Below are positions 9,969 to 18,651 of a stretch of 64,000 nt of DNA, one piece after another (position 1 is the stretch's first letter; every line of letters starts with the position of its first letter). A program made the translations under genes and the position numbers. The stretch is taken from contig NZ_CP092417.1 in assembly GCF_023716865.1 (NCBI RefSeq), forward strand, positions 1,094,001 to 1,158,000. The letters run 5' to 3'. Below the pieces are notes generated by a model. That model was not told the origin of the DNA. It ran no database searches and saw nothing but the letters and a program-made list of their open reading frames with translations. Source of the DNA: Endozoicomonas sp. SCSIO W0465. Lineage in GTDB: Bacteria; Pseudomonadota; Gammaproteobacteria; Pseudomonadales; Endozoicomonadaceae.

Positions 9969-11575
9969 GTAACTGTTCAGCACCCCCACATAAATCTGGA
10001 ATTTTCTGATTTTTATACCATCCTCTTAAGCACCATTTTTCCACAATATTCGCCAGCATGATTCCAGAACTACCCGCAACTATGTCGGCTGAGATTCTCT
10101 TGAAAGAGAATGCAGAGCTGCGGATGAGAGTTGCCTGTCTGGAAGAGCGATGTCGAGAATTGGAAGAAAAGGTTGGCAAGAACAGTCAAAACAGCAGCAA
10201 GCCGCCATCGTCTGATGGTTATCAAAAACCTTGTAAAAACAGTAATTCTCCAGATCATTCTGACGACCTTTCCGCAGATAAAGGTACCGATCCATCGGAT
10301 GAAAAACCCAATCCTAAAAGTCTGAGACAGTCTTCTGGTAATAAAGCCGGTGGAAAGAAAGGGCATCAGGGCACTTGTCTTAAACAGGTCGATATCCCTG
10401 ACTATATTGAGTACCTTCCGGTTAAAGAATGCAATAAATGTCAGGCGTCTCTTCTTGATAGTGAGCCGGTCAAATATATTGAACGACAGGTGTTTGAACC
10501 AGGGAGACCGGGTGAATTTGAAGTAACGGCCCATAGAGCTGAAGTAAAAATCTGCACTTGTGGTTGTCGGAATCAGGCTGAATTCCCGGAAGGTGTTACC
10601 GCTGCCGCACAATATGGCTCAGCCACACAGGCTATGGCCGTCTATCTTAACCAATACCATTTCCTGCCTTTTAAGCGCGTGTCAGAGTATTTTAATACTC
10701 TCTATAAAATGAGTGTAAGTGCAGGCACTGTCGCCAATTTTGTGGCCAGAACCTATGAAAATCTGGCTTCTACTGAAGAGGTTATTCGTGACGCCTTGCG
10801 GGAATCGTCTGTTGCCGGAGCCGATGAAACGGGTATGCGGGCCGAGGGCTCTTTGCACTGGCTACACGTTATGCGGGATGAACAATGGACGCTCTACTAC
10901 TTGTCTGAAAAGCGAGGTCGTGAGGCCATGGACACGATGGGCATACTGCTAACATTTGCAGGCGTTCTGGTTCATGATCATTGGAAATCCTATTTTGCAT
11001 ATGCGGCAACTCACGTACTTTGCAATGCCCATCACCTGAGGGAGCTTTTGGGTGTTGTTGATAGGGACAGCACAAACTGGCGTTGCGATTGATGAAGCTA
11101 CTGAGGCTTTCCTGGCATTACTGCAAGGGCTTTAAGACCATAGGTATGCTACAGATGCCAAGTGTTGTCTGTGAACGAATCGAGAAGATTTATGACCGGT
11201 TGCTTCAGCGGGCTCTAATGAAAGAAGTCGTCTATATGGAGAAGCAACGAGAGGAGCTTAAGCGCAAGAAAGTCAAGAATACTAAAGCTTACAATCTCTT
11301 CAAACGACTCACTGAGTTCAAGGCTGAGACACTGCGCTTCATGTCAGATTTTACCATTCCCTTCGATAACAATGGCAGTGAGCGGGATGTTCGAATGGCC
11401 AAGTTAAAGCAGAAAATCTCAGGCTGCTTCAGGAGTGCAGACGGTGGTTTTATGTTTGCACGGATTCGCAGCTATTTGTCGTCTGCCAGAAAACAGGGAA
11501 TGGACATATATCAATCACTTCATAGAGCTGTTCGGAATTACTGTAATATGCCTTTGCTCAGTGCTGAATAGTTAC
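9969..11575 (+). mobile_element. IS66-like element copy 2
   Basis: The element is 1607 bp, with ends GTAACTGTTCAGCAC at 9969 and GTGCTGAATAGTTAC ending at 11575. The 8-bp target duplication GTATGATC lies at 9961-9968 and 11576-11583. It is in opposite orientation to copy 1 and only about 390 bp from it, inserted in the same IS701-like gene. It is one base shorter than copy 1 after the nested IS is removed. Confidence 0.9.
10058..11571 (+). pseudogene. IS66-family transposase TnpC with a frameshift
   Basis: The first frame runs 10058-11092 and the second 11083-11571. The sequence is nearly identical to copy 1, but around 11070-11078 copy 1 has GCAATCAACTGG where this copy has GCACAAACTGG. One base is missing, so the frame shifts after residues GVVDRDS. 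The DDE core is therefore split: the N-terminal coil, zinc finger and first Asp are in frame 1, and the conserved NNGSERDVRMAKLK end is in frame 2. Probably inactive, although a sequencing error cannot be ruled out from one sequence. Confidence 0.87.
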
Positions 11576-11859
11576 GTATGATCAAAATGCCAGGTGTTCA
11601 GGGCATTCTCTTTGCTGAACTGCTTTTCCTGAATCGTATCGTCAAAGATCAAAACCCCATCACTGCACTCAACCTGTCGCACGACGGGTTTAACGTAAAG
11701 CCATAAGTCACGACTGGTAAACTCATTGTTTGAAAGCAATCGGGTGAATTGGTCATGACTGTAGACATTATCCAAAAGCTCTGACACTCCCGTTGCAGTG
11801 GTCTTCCCAGACGACGACAACAGGTAGTCAGAATAAAGTTCTATGAGATCATTTTTCAT
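11576..11859 (-). pseudogene. IS701-like transposase, N-terminal fragment
   Basis: From the ATG at 11859 it reads MKNDLIELYSDYLLSSSG to VLIFDDTIQEKQFSKEN and HFDHT, where IS66 copy 2 interrupts it. LIFDDTI is the expected first catalytic Asp region. The outer end of the element, next to pilW, is at about 11902 with inverted repeat CTCAAGTTACGCA. The matching end CTGAAGTTACGCA lies at 14684 next to the pilV fragment. The host heptamer TTATGAA is present at both junctions (11903-11909; complement at 14685-14691). All four transposase pieces are in frame with each other. Confidence 0.8.
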
Positions 11860-11904
11860 GCCACCAATAATGGCTGATTTTCAGCAAGGTGCGTAACTTG
11901 AGTT

Positions 11905-12867
11905 ATGAAGACTCCGACATCAAGACCCTCTTTTACCCTTCAATCAGGATTAAGCCTGATTGAGCTGATGATTGCCCTTACCCTGAGTTCCCTGATAATG
12001 CTTGGCGTTATGCGTATGTTTGTAGACAGCACTCGCTCAAGTGCTGCTGATACTGCCCTGATGCAGATTCAGGACAGTGCTCGTATTGCCATGGAAATCA
12101 TAAAACACGATGTTCGTATGGCCGGTTTCAGGGGGGTATGCGTTCCGTCGGATGCCGAATTAACACCCGGTTCGCTGATCGACTTCAACAGTGAGTCAAT
12201 CTCGGGGACTGAAGGTGGGGGGACCCAAAGTGATACGTTGGCCGTCCTCAGAGCTGAAGAGGTGATGCGTACAATAAGTCCAATGGACTCAACACTAACA
12301 ACTGTGGAAATTAAAAATGGCTCTTTTCGTATTGCAGACTGCTGATTTCATAAATCAGGCTGGAATCCTCCTGTGGCAGGGCTTGGCAATATTTAGCCAG
12401 CAGTTTCCTGAAGGCATTGTATATCAAGGCCTTTGGCCAATTTTCATTGCAGAGCAGTCTGTAACCCGAAAAGAGCCTTAAAAATTTTGATAATTCAGGA
12501 AAAATAGAGCTGGATCGTGCCATTTGTTATTCAAATACCGACGTGTTACTGGTATCTGACTGTCGTTCACTTGCTGTGTTTCAGCCCCAACAGAGCGATG
12601 ATCAATACGCTTGTGATGACAGCCCGGAAGTACACAACCTGATTACACCCAAAGGAAAAACGGGAAATTTATCCTTAGACGAATACATAATCCCTCCGAA
12701 CTGCAGCGGTGACTCCCCTGAAAACTGCCCATTATTATACAGTTTGGGCAGCACCGCTGGCATGGTCTACAAAGTTTATGAGACAGAGCGGCTGGGGTCT
12801 GATGCGCAGCCCATCCGGGCATTGTTCAGGGGCCCCGGACCAGAAAAACATCCTGCTGATACTGAAC
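11905..12867 (+). pseudogene. pilW: PilW-like minor pilin, broken by a MITE and an IS1634-like element
   Basis: The N-terminus is a class III prepilin signal (SGLSLIELMIALTLSSLIML), with cleavage after Gly and Glu at +5. The body carries the PilW features ARIAMEIIKHDVRMAGFRG and DVLLVSDCRSLAVFQ. At 12319 a 159-bp MITE interrupts the gene and adds a stop. Deleting it with one 8-bp TSD restores a continuous frame (VEIKN|FDNSGKIELDRAICYS). The 3' third is lost where IS1634 copy 2 begins at 12868, after about 265 recoverable codons. The ATG overlapped the end of pilV before the IS701-like element separated them. Minor pilins of this group prime T4P assembly with PilV, PilX, FimT and PilY1. Confidence 0.87.
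12319..12477. mobile_element. 159-bp MITE inserted in pilW (IS1595-related ends)
   Basis: The inverted ends are GGCTCTTTTCGTATTGCAGA at 12319 and the complement of GGCTCTTTTCGGGTTACAGA ending at 12477, with similarity over about 25 bp. The 8-bp target duplication TTAAAAAT is at 12311-12318 and 12478-12485. No transposase gene fits inside. The ends match the end of the partial IS1595-type element at 63634 (GGCTCTTTTCCAATTCCAGA), so that element or a relative is the likely source of its transposase. Confidence 0.9.
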
Positions 12868-14600
12868 CCGTCATTCAGCACCCGTATCAGGAATAAATTT
12901 CCTGATACGGTCGCCCAAGAATTGAAATAATAGTCAACTGCCTTTCTTGTAATCCAACCACATGCTTTTCATGTCCATCGACCAATAGCACGTTGATACC
13001 CTGAAAGCAGAAAAACACCCAACGCGCTGTCGGGTTTTGGCAGGGTTTCCGCTTCATGTCCGGGAAAAACCGACTCTGTCGTTTTAGCTCATGCCTAATT
13101 CGATGCTGAATCGCCGCATACACTAACAGACACAGCGTCATCACCATCAGCAAGGCTTCTATTCGTTCCGGTTTCTTTAAAAACAGCGAAGAAACCAGAA
13201 ACTCCGGGCTCTTCAAAAACCGAAAGCCACGCTCTACTGACTGTTGTGATTTGTAAGTACTTAGCACTTCTGCTGTACTCAGCCGACTGTCGTCCAGATC
13301 ATTCGTCGCCAGCACAAAGCAACCCAGAGAACACTCTGCATCTTTGCGACAGTCAACGGATACCCAAGGATATCCGCTCACATAATATTCAATACTGTCC
13401 GGTTTAGAGCCTTTCTCCGGACGACCTACCTTGGTATAGCAGGGTTTCTCAGTAATGACAGGTTCCGCCTGACAATAAATAGTTTTTGACTGCCATTCAT
13501 CGAACGCACGCAATGCGTCGGTTTCACACTTGAAGGCTTTTTTGGCCAGTTTACTGGTCAGCGCTTCTGCTTCTTTCTCAGACTTCTTTAGCATTTTTTT
13601 CAGCAGTGTTTTTTGTTCGCTCTTTCGAGCCTGCTCGCTGCGGACCAGAATCCAGCGCTGGGAGACACCCGCATGATCTGACAGCATTTCATGACTCTCA
13701 TAGCCCTCAGCACCCTCCACTGGTGTCATTTCACAAGAAGCGACACTGTCAATCAGTTCTCTGGCTTCTTTGATTTTTGACGGAACCCGGGTGATAAATT
13801 GCTGGCCCTGCTGATGAAGTATCTGTACGTTATCTGTTGTATAAAGTGCTGCATCACCAATCAGGTAGCGATTATTCAGGGCTTCCCGGTAGGATTTCAA
13901 ATGGCTGCTGATGACTTTTTTAAAGTTTTTATTGTCGTTTACGTTGCCACTGGACGCTTTCATAAAAACGGGAATACCGGCCTGATTTTCCGTCATCATC
14001 AGCAGTATTGCCTGGTTGAGCTCGGGTCGATGATCCCTGCTGTATCCACGACAGAGTTTGATACAGTGCATATCTTCTTCGTCGACGTCAGATTCGCTGT
14101 TATAAACGCCGTCCACATGCAAGCTTGTTGAGTCAAGGTTCAGAGCCTTGCACGGCAGTTTTAAGACATTCACTGCCTTGACAGCCAGCGATAAATAGAC
14201 CTCACTTACATCCAGTTCAAAAAGCTGATCCAGGGCTCTGCCGAGTACACTGTCGTTAATGTGTTCGGGTTTAATACCGGGCCTGATGAGTTTATCCAGC
14301 GGTTTATCAGCATGAAACTCCGGGAACATATGAAGCGTGCGGGCAGTGAACCCAAGGCCGTTAAGCAGCATTGATACTACGGTTTCGCCAAAGGAAATAT
14401 TCCGGTGTTCAGATTGGTTAGGAACCAGGGAATCCAGATGATTAGAGATACCGAGTTCTTTGCACATACCGGCAACCAAACCCATATGATCGATACGTTG
14501 AATGTGGAACTGATGAGGATGCATTGGACATGTTCATTCTGAGAATTTTTTACATTTTAGCCGGTGTAGGGAAATTCTCAGATTGAGTGCTGAATGACGG
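12868..14600 (-). mobile_element. IS1634-like element, copy 2
   Basis: It is 1733 bp, with the same ends as copy 1 (CCGTCATTCAGCAC and complement). The left flank is pilW. The right flank is the terminal 84 bp of the IS701-like element, beginning TTTCAG, the complement of the CTGAAA beside copy 1. Both copies face the same way. No nested IS in this copy. Confidence 0.9.
12887..14524 (-). CDS. IS1634-family transposase (intact copy)
   Basis: The 545-residue transposase starts MHPHQFHIQRIDHMGLVAG. The N-terminal quarter is the DUF4277 region. The central part has LNLDSTSLHVDGVYN, carrying a catalytic Asp, then DHRPELNQAILLMMTENQAG, RYLIGDAALYTTDNVQ, and a C-terminal SVERGFRFLKSPEFLVSSLF segment with the conserved Glu. 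This is the IS4-superfamily DDE layout of IS1634 elements. It is nearly identical to the interrupted copy at 3306-4982, so the two insertions or a duplication are recent. The frame is uninterrupted, so the copy may be active. Confidence 0.88.
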   Translation of the reverse strand: MHPHQFHIQRIDHMGLVAGMCKELGISNHLDSLVPNQSEHRNISFGETVVSMLLNGLGFTARTLHMFPEFHADKPLDKLIRPGIKPEHINDSVLGRALDQLFELDVSEVYLSLAVKAVNVLKLPCKALNLDSTSLHVDGVYNSESDVDEEDMHCIKLCRGYSRDHRPELNQAILLMMTENQAGIPVFMKASSGNVNDNKNFKKVISSHLKSYREALNNRYLIGDAALYTTDNVQILHQQGQQFITRVPSKIKEARELIDSVASCEMTPVEGAEGYESHEMLSDHAGVSQRWILVRSEQARKSEQKTLLKKMLKKSEKEAEALTSKLAKKAFKCETDALRAFDEWQSKTIYCQAEPVITEKPCYTKVGRPEKGSKPDSIEYYVSGYPWVSVDCRKDAECSLGCFVLATNDLDDSRLSTAEVLSTYKSQQSVERGFRFLKSPEFLVSSLFLKKPERIEALLMVMTLCLLVYAAIQHRIRHELKRQSRFFPDMKRKPCQNPTARWVFFCFQGINVLLVDGHEKHVVGLQERQLTIISILGRPYQEIYS

Positions 14601-14684
14601 TTTCAGCTCAGAGCCAAAATCTATATGGCAGGGCTGAAAGCTTCGTTGGGGCAGCTGAGAGAGCTGTTAGCTGCGTAACTTCAG
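14601..14684 (+). pseudogene. IS701-like transposase, C-terminal fragment plus element end
   Basis: The frame reads FQLRAKIYMAGLKASLGQ and RELLAA, with its stop at 14676-14678. It completes the transposase whose preceding residues (KVNLNHFQ) end at 6138. The element end CTGAAGTTACGCA (reverse strand) finishes at 14684, directly against the pilV fragment. This 84-bp piece is over 8 kb from the rest of the gene and in the opposite orientation, which shows that the region was rearranged. Confidence 0.8.
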
Positions 14685-14685
14685 T

Positions 14686-15020
14686 TCATAATTCAAATGT
14701 GATTTCGTAAGACATATTGCTGTTATTTTGTCCGTAATTACTCTCACTCCAGGCGATAAACAGCGTGTACTCAGGTTCACTGGCTTCTGGCTGTTGCAAA
14801 CGGGCACCAGCTCCGGGCATGGTTCGTTCAAGCTCAGCGTTCCACTGAGTAACATCGTCTATCGCCAGACTTGCCGGCCCACAGTCAGTCTTCAAACAGC
14901 CGCCAGATGCTGGAATATCTGGAAAATCACTAAAAAGTTCTTCGTAATTATTGGCTACACTGCTGTTACGCCTCATCCTCTCTATCAGGTCGTAGGATAA
15001 AATGGTCGCCTGGCTTCGGG
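14686..15020 (-). pseudogene. pilV: PilV-like minor pilin, C-terminal fragment
   Basis: Reading from the IS50-like junction at 15020 the frame gives SRSQATILSYDLIERMRRNS, a PilV-type helix, then a globular part ending YTLFIAWSESNYG and MSYEITFEL with a TGA stop at 14686-14688. It joins in frame with the N-terminal piece at 16698-16836 across the 9-bp duplication CCCGAAGCC, restoring a 154-residue protein (465 nt including stop). The stop originally overlapped the pilW start as ATGA, but the IS701-like element now splits that overlap. Confidence 0.85.
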
Positions 15021-16522
15021 CTGTCTCTTGATCACAAATAGCTACCTTGTTCTATCATTTCTCACTGATAAAACAGGTCATGCTTCCACTTTCTCCTAAA
15101 CCATGGTCAGAACTAACTTTTGGATGTGCTGATTTGGGCGATACTCGACGTACAAAACGACTTGTCAAAGTTGCTGCCGAGCTTTCAGCTCATACCGGTA
15201 ATTCTTTGTCATCTTCATGCGAAGGTTATACCGCACTGGTAACTGGAGCTTACCGGCTGATTGAGAATGAGGCCGTAAAGCCTGAAGCAATAGCTGAGGC
15301 AGGCTTTCAGGCAACTGCCTGCCAAAATAGCGAGACAGTCTCGCCTACTTCTGGCTCTCGAAGATACAACAACCCTGGGTTATAAACATGCTGTCAGATC
15401 CGAGCTTGGTGATCTTGGAGGTCCTGAAGGCTCTAAAACCAGAGGATTCCACGTCCACTCTGTCTTCTTGGTTGATGCGGATACAGAGCGAAGCATTGGG
15501 CTTATTGATCAAGAACGATGGGTTAGAGAGGACGTTCAGCGGGGGAAAAAGAACCAACGTCGTCAGCTACCTTACGAGGGAAAGGAAAGCTTTAAGTGGC
15601 AAAGAGCCTCTGAAAACACAGAACAAAGGATGGGGGGTAAAATGCCTGACATCATCAGTGTTTGCGACCGGGAGGCGGATATATACGAATATATGCACTA
15701 CAAACTGGATAACCGACAGCGGTTTGTTGTAAGAGCTACACAAAACAGAATCCTGGTAGATGGCGAACTCTTATTATTTGATTCCTTAGCTCAGACTGAA
15801 GTGTTGGGGAAATATACGATAGTGGTTCCTCAAAAAGGAGGTAGAAAGAAGCGAAAGGCAACGCTGCAGGTCAAAAGAAAGAAGATGACAATACAGGCGC
15901 CGCAAAGGCCAGGCGGCAGGCCGGAACCGGTAACTATGAATATTGTGTCGGCTGAAGAGATTGGCAATGACTCCGAAGACCGTTTGCACTGGGTACTATT
16001 GACAACTGAAGATATTGAAACATTCGAAGACTGTCGCTCTATCATTCGATTTTACGAGCTCCGATGGCGAATAGAAGAGTTCCACAAGGCTTGGAAATCG
16101 GGAGCAGGAGTAGAAAGGCTTCGTCTGCAATCTCCGGATAACATTGAACGACTTGCGGTCATATTAATGTTTGTCGCTGTCAGACTAATGCAAATCCGTG
16201 AAGCATTAATGTTACCGAATGACAGGCAGCACAAAGACAGAAAGCTTTGGAGTGAAAAAACACTCGCGAATGAGGTGGTCAGTGATGATGAATGGCAGGT
16301 TCTCTGGCTAACCTATGAAAAAAAAGCGTTGCCCGATAAGCCGCCAACAGTCACTTGGCTGCTTCAAACGATTGCTCGGCTTGGTGGTTGGGGTGATTCA
16401 AAGCATACAGGGCAGCCCGGCTGGTTAGTGGTATGGGAAGGCTGGGCGAAATTGCAGGATCGGGTAAAAACCTGGCAGATAGCCCGGCAGTTCAGCGCTG
16501 GAGAGATGTGATCAAGAGTCAG
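15021..16522 (+). mobile_element. IS50/Tn5-like element, copy B
   Basis: It is 1502 bp, from CTGTCTCTTGATCAC at 15021 to the complement of CTGACTCTTGATCAC ending at 16522. Its left flank GGCTTCGGG (15012-15020) does not match its right flank GTCTGGAAG (16523-16531). Each instead matches a flank of copy C in inverted form, so DNA between copies B and C has been inverted. Confidence 0.9.
15080..16511 (+). pseudogene. Tn5/IS50-like transposase, frameshifted by a 4-bp tandem duplication
   Basis: The sequence is nearly identical to copy A, but GCAACTGCC is followed by an extra TGCC near 15320. The frame is lost after residues GFQATA, just before the LLALEDTT catalytic segment. The downstream frame is open again from the ATG at 15468 to 16511 (347 residues), keeping the second Asp and the FYELRWRIEEFHKAW box but not the N-terminal DNA-binding part. 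In IS50 an N-terminally shortened product (Inh) inhibits transposition. Whether this larger truncation could act that way is speculation. Confidence 0.87.
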
Positions 16523-16710
16523 GTCTGGAAGGTGGCAACACCCTTACCGGCACAGAAGAAGGCCAGGTTTTATTTGGTGCAGCCGGACAAATCTCCGAAA
16601 CGATCCAACTCAGTCTTTGCAACTCTCTCAAAGAAGGGCCTGCCAGGGGAATCTGGATAAACGGGGCGGGTCAGGCAAGAGCCGGAGGCACACCAGTATG
16701 CCCAGAGTAA
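16523..16710 (+). pseudogene. fimT: FimT/GspH-like minor pilin, C-terminal fragment
   Basis: The frame continues the N-terminal fragment at 18345-18651 across the 9-bp duplication GTCTGGAAG. It reads LEGGNTLTGTEEGQVLFG, then GIWINGAGQARAGGTPVCPE with a TAA stop at 16708-16710. A C-terminal strand followed by a Cys near the end is normal for FimT/FimU pilins. Joined, the gene is 486 nt (161 residues). Its last 13 bases overlap the start of pilV at 16698, showing the two were translationally linked. Confidence 0.83.
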
Positions 16711-16836
16711 AAGCACAGGGCTTTACGCTCATTGAAGTATTAGTTGCTGTTTTAATTCTCAGCATCGGGTTACTTGGCATGGCAGGCCTTCAGCTTATGA
16801 GCCTGCAGGCATCAAACAGTTCCCTCTCCCGAAGCC
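16698..16836 (+). pseudogene. pilV: PilV-like minor pilin, N-terminal fragment
   Basis: From MPRVKAQGFTLIEVLVAVLI it has a classic prepilin leader, with cleavage between Gly and Phe, Glu at +5 and a hydrophobic helix ILSIGLLGMAGLQLMSLQ. An IS50-like element cuts the gene after NSSLSRS. The remainder is at 14686-15020. PilV is a minor pilin that joins the priming complex with PilW, PilX and PilY1. Confidence 0.87.
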
Positions 16837-18344
16837 CTGACTCTTGATCACATCTCTCCAGCGCTGAACTGCCGGGCTATCTGCCAGGTTTTTACCCGAT
16901 CCTGCAATTTCGCCCAGCCTTCCCATACCACTAACCAGCCGGGCTGCCCTGTATGCTTTGAATCACCCCAACCACCAAGCCGAGCAATCGTTTGAAGCAG
17001 CCAAGTGACTGTTGGCGGCTTATCGGGCAACGCTTTTTTTTCATAGGTTAGCCAGAGAACCTGCCATTCATCATCACTGACCACCTCATTCGCGAGTGTT
17101 TTTTCACTCCAAAGCTTTCTGTCTTTGTGCTGCCTGTCATTCGGTAACATTAATGCTTCACGGATTTGCATTAGTCTGACAGCGACAAACATTAATATGA
17201 CCGCAAGTCGTTCAATGTTATCCGGAGATTGCAGACGAAGCCTTTCTACTCCTGCTCCCGATTTCCAAGCCTTGTGGAACTCTTCTATTCGCCATCGGAG
17301 CTCGTAAAATCGAATGATAGAGCGACAGTCTTCGAATGTTTCAATATCTTCAGTTGTCAATAGTACCCAGTGCAAACGGTCTTCGGAGTCATTGCCAATC
17401 TCTTCAGCCGACACAATATTCATAGTTACCGGTTCCGGCCTGCCGCCTGGCCTTTGCGGCGCCTGTATTGTCATCTTCTTTCTTTTGACCTGCAGCGTTG
17501 CCTTTCGCTTCTTTCTACCTCCTTTTTGAGGAACCACTATCGTATATTTCCCCAACACTTCAGTCTGAGCTAAGGAATCAAATAATAAGAGTTCGCCATC
17601 TACCAGGATTCTGTTTTGTGTAGCTCTTACAACAAACCGCTGTCGGTTATCCAGTTTGTAGTGCATATATTCGTATATATCCGCCTCCCGGTCGCAAACA
17701 CTGATGATGTCAGGCATTTTACCCCCCATCCTTTGTTCTGTGTTTTCAGAGGCTCTTTGCCACTTAAAGCTTTCCTTTCCCTCGTAAGGTAGCTGACGAC
17801 GTTGGTTCTTTTTCCCCCGCTGAACGTCCTCTCTAACCCATCGTTCTTGATCAATAAGCCCAATGCTTCGCTCTGTATCCGCATCAACCAAGAAGACAGA
17901 GTGGACGTGGAATCCTCTGGTTTTAGAGCCTTCAGGACCTCCAAGATCACCAAGCTCGGATCTGACAGCATGTTTATAACCCAGGGTTGTTGTATCTTCG
18001 AGAGCCAGAAGTAGGCGAGACTGTCTCGCTATTTTGGCCTATTTTGGCAGTTGCCTGAAAGCCTGCCTCAGCTATTGCTTCAGGCTTTACGGCCTCATTC
18101 TCAATCAGCCGGTAAGCTCCAGTTACCAGTGCGGTATAACCTTCGCATGAAGATGACAAAGAATTACCGGTATGAGCTGAAAGCTCGGCAGCAACTTTGA
18201 CAAGTCGTTTTGTACGTCGAGTATCGCCCAAATCAGCACATCCAAAAGTTAGTTCTGACCATGGTTTAGGAGAAAGTGGAAGCATGACCTGTTTTATCAG
18301 TGAGAAATGATAGAACAAGGTAGCTATTTGTGATCAAGAGACAG
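16837..18344 (-). mobile_element. IS50/Tn5-like element, copy C
   Basis: It is 1508 bp, in inverted orientation to copy B and separated from it by 314 bp. The ends are CTGACTCTTGATCAC at 16837 and the complement of CTGTCTCTTGATCAC at 18344. Its left flank CCCGAAGCC (16828-16836) pairs with copy B's outer flank and its right flank CTTCCAGAC (18345-18353) pairs with copy B's inner flank. Confidence 0.9.
16848..18285 (-). pseudogene. Tn5/IS50-like transposase, frameshifted by a 10-bp tandem duplication
   Basis: It is nearly identical to copies A and B. Near 18034 the sequence GCCAAAATAG is present twice in tandem, which shifts the frame just upstream of the first catalytic Asp. The affected site is the same as in copy B, but the duplicated unit differs. 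An open frame from 17891 to 16848 (347 residues) keeps the C-terminal two thirds. It is probably inactive alone but could be mobilised by the intact transposase of copy A. Confidence 0.87.
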
Positions 18345-18651
18345 CTTCCAGACCGTCAAAAACCTGCAAAACTTCGGAGTCTTCGAGGATAATAAAGCCA
18401 TTACTCCAATCACCACCATCGCAGGTAGTGGCATCGCTCGAGCTGCAGACGGTAATAGCGGTGCTGTTGGCTGCCGCTTCACTGCGCGCAAAATGCAAAG
18501 CTGCCAGAATCCGGTTGATCTGAGATGTAAGTCGATTGTCTTGTATGCTGCTTTCAAAGCTGGGGTAGGCAATCGCTGCCAGTATGCCAAGGATGGCAAC
18601 AGCGATCATTAACTCAAGCAGGGTAAATCCCTTACTGCTGTTTGTGATCAT
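18345..18651 (-). pseudogene. fimT: FimT/GspH-like minor pilin, N-terminal fragment
   Basis: The start MITNSSKGFTLLELMIAVAI shows a short prepilin leader cut after Gly, Phe at +1 and Glu at +5. FimT-type residues LHFARSEAAANSTAITVC and a GWSNGFIIL-like strand follow. An IS50-like element cuts the gene after QVFDG, and the C-terminal part is at 16523-16710. In the ancestral operon this was the first gene, followed by pilV and pilW. Its start faces the 364-bp gap that separates it from the next fimT. Confidence 0.87.

Noticed and set aside
9579..9989. A separate small gene reading MGVLNSYDHTKN...
   Set aside because: It is the middle of the IS701-like transposase; its first residues come from the IS66-like end.
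12311..12523. Reverse-strand open frame of 70 codons across the MITE
   Set aside because: It spans MITE, both duplications and pilW sequence, with no family resemblance; a chance frame.
15021..18344. Copies B and C as a Tn5-like composite transposon carrying the pilin fragment
   Set aside because: The outermost flanks (GGCTTCGGG and CTTCCAGAC) are not a direct duplication. The flanks pair crosswise, which fits two single insertions plus an inversion.
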